Source: Bacillus_AB infantis_C (GTDB taxonomy: Bacteria; Bacillota; Bacilli; Bacillales; Cytobacillaceae). Taken from it: DNA of 64,000 nucleotides. The stretch is taken from contig NZ_JBNILH010000007.1 in the NCBI RefSeq assembly GCF_050107595.1, positions 62,001 through 126,000 of the forward strand, in the 5' to 3' direction. The notes below the pieces were generated by a model, which saw only the letters and a program-made list of their open reading frames with translations, was not told the origin of the DNA and searched no databases. The position numbers and the translations under genes were made by a program. This document shows, piece after piece, positions 60,167 to 64,000 of the stretch. Each line of letters starts with the position of its first letter. Positions within the stretch are counted from its first letter, which is position 1.

Positions 60167-60196
60167 CTCTGCATTCTGCAGGGCTTTTTATTTTGA
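60167..60196 (+). terminator. Terminator after the Gln-rich gene
   Basis: GGCTCTGCA-ttc-TGCAGGGC followed by TTTTTATTTTG. Confidence 0.85.
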
Positions 60197-60374
60197 TGAC
60201 TCATCATTGTTAAATCCTGACTGTATATAAGTATATTTAACATGTATTTCATCCAGCTATTTTGTTAAAGCTTCAGCTCTTTAAAGGAAAAAAAGAACAT
60301 TTGGTTCTCTCCATACATAATTTAGAAAGCGGCCTATTTATTAATAATGAAGGCCTTAATGGAGGTGCCCATAA

Positions 60375-61385
60375 ATGAATAACCGACAGCTCGTCCCGCA
60401 ATTGTATGCCCCTGCTTTAAACATGATTGAAACTGAAAAGGCAATTAAATATGTAAAGGATGACTTTGAAGGGAGACTCAGTGAGAGACTTAATCTGACA
60501 AAGGTATCAGCGCCGCTGCTTCTTGAAAGCAAGACCGGAATCAATGATAATCTCAATGGGATAGAGAGGATGGCGACTATTGATGCTAAAGATCTTGGGG
60601 AAACACTAGAAATAGTCCAGTCACTGGCAAAGTGGAAAAGAATGGCCCTTGCCCGTTTTCACTTTTCAGATGGTGAAGGCTTGTATACTGATATGCGGGC
60701 GATCAGAAAAGACGAAGAGCTCGATCTGCTCCATTCAATATATGTAGACCAATGGGATTGGGAAAAGGTGATTCCGAAAAGTAAAAGAAACAAGCAGACA
60801 CTGAAGGCTGAGGTTATTTCAATCTATGAAAGCATCAAAGAAACAGAAAAGCAGCTTTTCCTTGCCTATTCTCATTTGGTGCCTGTTTTACCAGAAAACA
60901 TTAGCTTTATAAATTCACAGGATCTTGAAGACATGTACCCTGATCTTCCGCCAAAACAGCGGGAAGACAGGATCGCAGAAAAGTTTGGCGCCGTCTTCGT
61001 CATGAATATCGGCGGCACTCTGCTTTCAGGCAGCAAGCATGACAGCCGTTCCCCGGATTATGATGATTGGAGCCTGAATGGTGATCTGATCTTTTGGTAC
61101 GCACCGCTAAACAGAAGCATTGAAATTTCTTCCATGGGTATCCGGGTTGATGAGAAATCACTCAGAAGCCAGCTCAAAGAGTGCAGAAATGAGGAAAGAC
61201 TAGAGCTCCCTTTTCACAAAGCCCTCATTGATGGCAAGCTTCCTTTCACAATCGGCGGAGGCATTGGCCAGTCGAGACTATGCATGTTTCTGCTTAAAAA
61301 AGCTCACATTGGCGAAGTTCAGGCATCCGTGTGGAACAGCAGGATCAGGAAAGAATGCCAGGAAGCCAATATCCCGCTTTTATAA
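60375..61385 (+). CDS. asnA: Ammonia-dependent asparagine synthetase (AsnA)
   Basis: Makes asparagine from aspartate, ammonia and ATP through aspartyl-AMP. The 336-residue length and motifs fit AsnA, a class II tRNA-synthetase-like enzyme: LNLTKVSAPLLLESKTGINDNLNGIER, ALARFHFSDGEGLYTDMRAIRKDE, GAVFVMNIGGTLLSGSKHDSRSPDYDDW and the motif-3-like TIGGGIGQSRLCMFLL. It complements or replaces the glutamine-dependent AsnB/AsnO enzymes more usual in Bacillus. The upstream 180 bases contain a GGCC...GGCC hairpin (about 60333-60357) near the GGAGGTG site but no T-box sequence. Confidence 0.95.
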   Translation: MNNRQLVPQLYAPALNMIETEKAIKYVKDDFEGRLSERLNLTKVSAPLLLESKTGINDNLNGIERMATIDAKDLGETLEIVQSLAKWKRMALARFHFSDGEGLYTDMRAIRKDEELDLLHSIYVDQWDWEKVIPKSKRNKQTLKAEVISIYESIKETEKQLFLAYSHLVPVLPENISFINSQDLEDMYPDLPPKQREDRIAEKFGAVFVMNIGGTLLSGSKHDSRSPDYDDWSLNGDLIFWYAPLNRSIEISSMGIRVDEKSLRSQLKECRNEERLELPFHKALIDGKLPFTIGGGIGQSRLCMFLLKKAHIGEVQASVWNSRIRKECQEANIPLL

Positions 61386-61398
61386 ACAATGACATAGA

Positions 61399-61448
61399 CG
61401 GTGACAGGCACCTATACCAATCAGCCAACTGGTATAGGTGCCTGTCAC
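61399..61448. repeat. Perfect inverted repeat containing GTGACAGGCACC
   Basis: GTGACAGGCACCTATACCA pairs perfectly with its complement 10 bases later, forming a 19-bp stem. It lies between convergent asnA and a GNAT gene and may act as a bidirectional terminator, although there are no T tracts. A partial copy, GTGGCAGGCACCAG, occurs at about 61941, which suggests a dispersed short repeat. Confidence 0.75.
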
Positions 61449-61450
61449 TG

Positions 61451-61927
61451 CTATTCACTGCTATTCAGCTTCAAACAATAAACCGGCTCTGGATGATGCC
61501 CTTCTTCAACTTCCCCGGTCGGTATAAAGCCAGCTTTTTCGTACATTCTAATGGCTCTGTCATTATCATGGATCACTGTAATATAAATCTCACTGCAATC
61601 TAATGACTCTGCCATCTCATCAATGACGGCCTTCAGGACGGTACCGCTGTATCCTTGCCCTTGATATTGATGGCCGATCATCATACTGATCAATTCATGC
61701 CACTCTGTTTCCTTCCTGAAGCCGTATGAAGCAAACCCAATCAGTGTACTGCCATCATAAATAGCTCTAGGCGTATACCCAAACACCTGGCAGGCGCCAA
61801 GGAAAAAGGCGTTCGATCCTACCCATCTTTCATAAATCTGGTTCCGTGTTTCCTGCACTTCATCTGATTTGAGATTGATTACATCATAGAAGTTTTGTTC
61901 AGTTACTTCCGTAAGTCTGATTTCCAT
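61451..61927 (-). CDS. GNAT acetyltransferase, SpeG/BltD-like
   Basis: This acetyltransferase of 158 residues has the acetyl-CoA loop MMIGHQYQGQGYSGTVLKAVIDEM (about 80-102) and ITVIHDNDRAIRMYEKAGFIPTGE near 118-140. The layout is like diamine/spermidine acetyltransferases. An ATG one codon upstream (61930) is closer to the GGAGGA site, so 61927 is slightly preferred. It is preceded by the NAT-like gene on the same strand with a 32-base gap. Confidence 0.85.
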   Translation of the reverse strand: MEIRLTEVTEQNFYDVINLKSDEVQETRNQIYERWVGSNAFFLGACQVFGYTPRAIYDGSTLIGFASYGFRKETEWHELISMMIGHQYQGQGYSGTVLKAVIDEMAESLDCSEIYITVIHDNDRAIRMYEKAGFIPTGEVEEGHHPEPVYCLKLNSSE

Positions 61928-61959
61928 CATATCCTCCAGTGGTGGCAGGCACCAGTCTA

Positions 61960-62709
61960 TTATTTATCATTTCCAAGTGACATATAAAGCTCCAGGGATT
62001 CTTCCAGAAAGCTTCTATCAAAGCCTGTCTTCTGATGGATCCGGTCCGCCCATTCATCGATTCCAGCCAGAGGGGGATCATATACCAGCCCGTCATCTGT
62101 GCTGAGGAAACTTTCCCAATCATAAAACTCCCAATGGGCCGTTTCACCTGTAAGGGGAACGCGGCATTCCAAAAGCGGTTTAGGATGAATCTGGCGGCTT
62201 GAATGCCCGGCAGCAATCCAGAATTCATCTCTGTCGACCGGCTCCAGATGATACGTTTGGAATGACTGCTTTCCGCCCGGCCTATGATAGGTGATACCTG
62301 CTGCATTGCCGCTGCTTTTAATTTCAATGCCTGCCGCCGGGAAATACCCTTTTAGCGGTGCTTTCGTGTCTCTATCAATCAGTACAGGCTGCAGCCACTG
62401 GTCGCCCAGGTCGCATAAATAGCGGCTGCCATTTTCATCCTCGGCCACAACGGCGGCATGGGCCTTTTCTGAATGCAAGCTGCTTCCGACCGGATAGGCC
62501 CTGATTCCTTCTCTATCAAATTCGTTAAGCAGCCAAAGGGCAAGATCAAAGCAGTTTCCAGTGATCCCAAACTGCTCCCGCTGCTCTTTCATCTGGGAAA
62601 CTTCCCTTTGCCCGATCCCTTTATGGTGCAGCCACAGTTTAGTAAGCGTCTCCATCGGGAAGATGTCAAATCTTTTCCATACAGACAAAATGCTTTCAGG
62701 TGCTTTCAT
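61960..62709 (-). CDS. Arylamine N-acetyltransferase-like / transglutaminase-fold protein
   Basis: The protein of 249 residues has a papain-like triad: Cys53 in ITGNCFDLALWLL, His84 in EKAHAAVVAED and Asp100 (or Asp103) in YLCDLGDQW. This Cys-His-Asp order and spacing fits arylamine N-acetyltransferases, although the sequence is divergent and could belong to another transglutaminase-like group. A tandem ATG at 62712 is an alternative start; GAGAGGAGAG lies upstream. It may be co-transcribed with the following GNAT. Confidence 0.7.
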   Translation of the reverse strand: MKAPESILSVWKRFDIFPMETLTKLWLHHKGIGQREVSQMKEQREQFGITGNCFDLALWLLNEFDREGIRAYPVGSSLHSEKAHAAVVAEDENGSRYLCDLGDQWLQPVLIDRDTKAPLKGYFPAAGIEIKSSGNAAGITYHRPGGKQSFQTYHLEPVDRDEFWIAAGHSSRQIHPKPLLECRVPLTGETAHWEFYDWESFLSTDDGLVYDPPLAGIDEWADRIHQKTGFDRSFLEESLELYMSLGNDK

Positions 62710-62792
62710 CATGCCACTCTCCTCTAATTGTCCGTTTGCTTAATTCGACAATCACAGAAGAATTTCCTTTAAAAGCCAAAATAAAAAACCGG

Positions 62793-63128
62793 CTATTGGC
62801 CAGTTTCACTAAAATCAGCGCTTTCTTCTGCATACATTTCCATATTTCCTTCTTCCCCATCTTCCTGCAGAAGCTTGGCTATCCAATCAGGAATCTCTTC
62901 TCCTCCGTTCTTGTGGAACACTTCGGTTATATCCTTTTCTTCCAGCCGTGACAGGATATCATGGATATCATTATGGTCCCCCAGTACATTGCCGAATCCC
63001 TGATTATGTTTCTTCAAACTGGTAAAGCCGGCTGGAAAGCTGTTTCCGAAATTGACGCATGAAGCATCCTCGATGGACCCGATGTGAATGCTGTTGATTT
63101 TAAACAAAGGAGAGAAATATCTCATCAA
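62793..63128 (-). CDS. GerP-like small spore protein (GerPE-type candidate)
   Basis: This 111-residue protein begins with an alternating-strand region (FSPLFKINSIHIGSIEDASCVNFGNSFPAGFTSLKKHNQGFG) reminiscent of the GerP proteins. Those are small beta-rich inner-coat proteins needed for germinant access to the spore inner membrane. The acidic second half is helical. It overlaps the upstream GerPC-like gene by four bases (ATGA). The family call rests on pattern and neighbours only. Confidence 0.55.
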   Translation of the reverse strand: MMRYFSPLFKINSIHIGSIEDASCVNFGNSFPAGFTSLKKHNQGFGNVLGDHNDIHDILSRLEEKDITEVFHKNGGEEIPDWIAKLLQEDGEEGNMEMYAEESADFSETGQ

Positions 63129-63523
63129 AGTTCCTCCGTTCCCGTGTTGCTTTCCATGGCATATGGAGTCTCTTTTCCATTAATAAAGATACGAATGCCG
63201 GCATCACCGCTGTGTTTTTCTGCTGCTTTTGTCTGGCTGGCATTTTTCTTTTTCCCTGTCTGTACCTTTCGTTTGTTTGCTGGCGTGTAGAAGCTGTTTC
63301 CGAGATTCATCATCCCGCTCAAGCTTTTAACATCAATCCTGTCGAGAAAATAAGAAAGCTGATCCAGCTGGAAACTCTCTATATTCACTTCATTTATCTC
63401 CAAGTGGATGTTATGCCCGCTGGACTTTTCTTTTTCAAGCTCTTTTAAACGGATCTCCACATCAGCAATGCGTCCGTTCAATTTTCCCAATATGGCAATA
63501 AGAGCTTTTTCATCCAATTGCAT
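63125..63523 (-). CDS. GerPC-like spore protein
   Basis: This 132-residue protein has an N-terminal coiled coil (ALIAILGKLNGRIADVEIRLKELEKEK) followed by NIHLEINEVNIESFQLDQLSYFLDRIDVKSLSGMMNLGNSF. That arrangement resembles GerPC (coiled coil, then I-E-x-x-x-Y and L-x-G-x-x-N-x-G). A basic linker and a short C-terminal strand complete it. AAAGGATG precedes the ATG. It is divergent from another small GerP-like gene. Moderately confident on family, less on function. Confidence 0.6.
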   Translation of the reverse strand: MQLDEKALIAILGKLNGRIADVEIRLKELEKEKSSGHNIHLEINEVNIESFQLDQLSYFLDRIDVKSLSGMMNLGNSFYTPANKRKVQTGKKKNASQTKAAEKHSGDAGIRIFINGKETPYAMESNTGTEEL

Positions 63524-63605
63524 AAAAGTTCATCCTTTTTAGTGTCACATCTTCTGCTTTTGAAGGCATATGGTAAAAGGGGCATAGAGAATGGGGGGAG
63601 CAAGC

Positions 63606-63833
63606 ATGAAAAAAAAGATTGGACCTGCAAAAATTCATTTTAAGGATATTTTTATCGGACAATTCTCTGACAGCTCTGGCATATTCATGGGCAAAAACAG
63701 ACAGAAAAATTGGTCCTCCAATATGAATGGCACCTCTGGATTCGGGTCTATAGCAGGCTATCGTAATAAAATATTGGGTAACATTCATCTTGTCCAGACA
63801 GACCGCAAAGAGAGAGAAGAAAGCCACAAATAG
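63606..63833 (+). CDS. Small GerPA/GerPF-like spore protein candidate
   Basis: ATG 63606 has a GGGGGAG site; an ATG at 63591 overlaps that site region. The 75 residues (KIHFKDIFIGQFSDSSGIFMG, GFGSIAGYRNKILGNIHL) show the short strands and Gly/Ser/Asn-rich turns seen in GerPA/GerPF-type proteins, with a charged tail. It faces away from the GerPC-like gene. Assignment is by pattern and context. Confidence 0.5.
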   Translation: MKKKIGPAKIHFKDIFIGQFSDSSGIFMGKNRQKNWSSNMNGTSGFGSIAGYRNKILGNIHLVQTDRKEREESHK

Positions 63834-64000
63834 GTTAGGATTCCTCTCTGCTTCTGGCCGCCCATGTAAAATTCCGGCTGATTATATTCCCTTTTCCCGC
63901 CACCTTCCCAAAACCTTCTGAATTCTTCCCGGTATGCTGCCAGTATACTGGTGTATTCTGTCCATAGAATATCCCGGAATTGTTTTTAATCTGATTCACT
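63834..64000. other. Right end of window, no supported complete gene
   Basis: On the minus strand one frame reads a plausible basic, aromatic peptide (DILWTEYTSILAAYREEFRRF and onward), but it has no start codon with a ribosome binding site in the window and runs into the preceding gene. It could be a fragment or a chance open frame. Confidence 0.3.

Noticed and set aside
63510..63827. Minus-strand 105-codon frame opposite the small GerP-like gene
   Set aside because: It is antisense to a gene with a strong ribosome binding site and also overlaps the GerPC-like gene start.

Overview
The window looks like chromosomal DNA of a spore-forming Bacillaceae species, probably from the Cytobacillus/Mesobacillus/'Bacillus firmus' neighbourhood. 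The evidence is strong AGGAGG-type ribosome binding sites, GTG and TTG starts, SpoIIP, GerP-like and YhcN-like spore proteins, an S-box (SAM) riboswitch, TPP riboswitches, a BceRSAB-type module and intergenic repeats of kinds I associate with Bacillus genomes. The species is inferred from gene content only. I found no rRNA, tRNA, CRISPR array, prophage or transposase.

Layout. 0-9.8 kb: scattered single genes (methyltransferase, CBS protein, SAM-riboswitch MetE-like protein, LysM protein, RsbR paralogue, SpoIIP, DMT exporter). 9.8-14.2 kb: a response regulator/kinase/ABC transporter operon of the BceRSAB type. 14.4-23.3 kb: small-multidrug-export protein, DUF1835 protein, GNAT, MsrA, a Gly/Tyr repeat protein, a second-type histidyl-tRNA synthetase preceded by an apparent histidine leader-peptide attenuator, a DehI-like protein, a catalase-like peroxidase, a ZIP-like membrane protein and an AraC/GyrI-like regulator. 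23.5-27.0 kb: response regulator, large kinase and ECF sigma factor in one operon with candidate operator repeats. 27.2-27.9 kb: about 13 tandem 52-bp hairpin units. 28-34 kb: methyltransferase, then a response regulator/kinase/lipoprotein/M48 protease operon. 34-46 kb: small unknown proteins, a chemotaxis receptor, a hydrolase-GNAT-epimerase operon, a membrane-anchored unknown pair and an ECF sigma/anti-sigma pair. 46-51 kb: YhcN-type lipoprotein, peptidase E, YdcF-type protein, a second Gly/Tyr protein, GNAT and MATE.

51.4-57.5 kb holds the most unusual system. Two TPP riboswitches with different expression platforms lie upstream of a tightly packed minus-strand operon: thiW (thiazole uptake S component), an NCS2-family permease, a LuxE-like acyl-protein synthetase, a LuxC-like acyl reductase and a short-chain dehydrogenase. 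There are no luciferase genes. Thiamin control of a carboxylate-to-aldehyde-to-alcohol module suggests, as a hypothesis, salvage of an oxidised thiamin precursor.

57.5-64 kb: DedA protein, manganese catalase, Gln-rich protein, ammonia-dependent asparagine synthetase AsnA, a GNAT, an arylamine-acetyltransferase-like enzyme and a cluster of small GerP-like spore proteins.

Most genes between 9.7 and 27 kb and between 29 and 59 kb are on the minus strand, with convergent gene pairs often sharing a bidirectional hairpin terminator.
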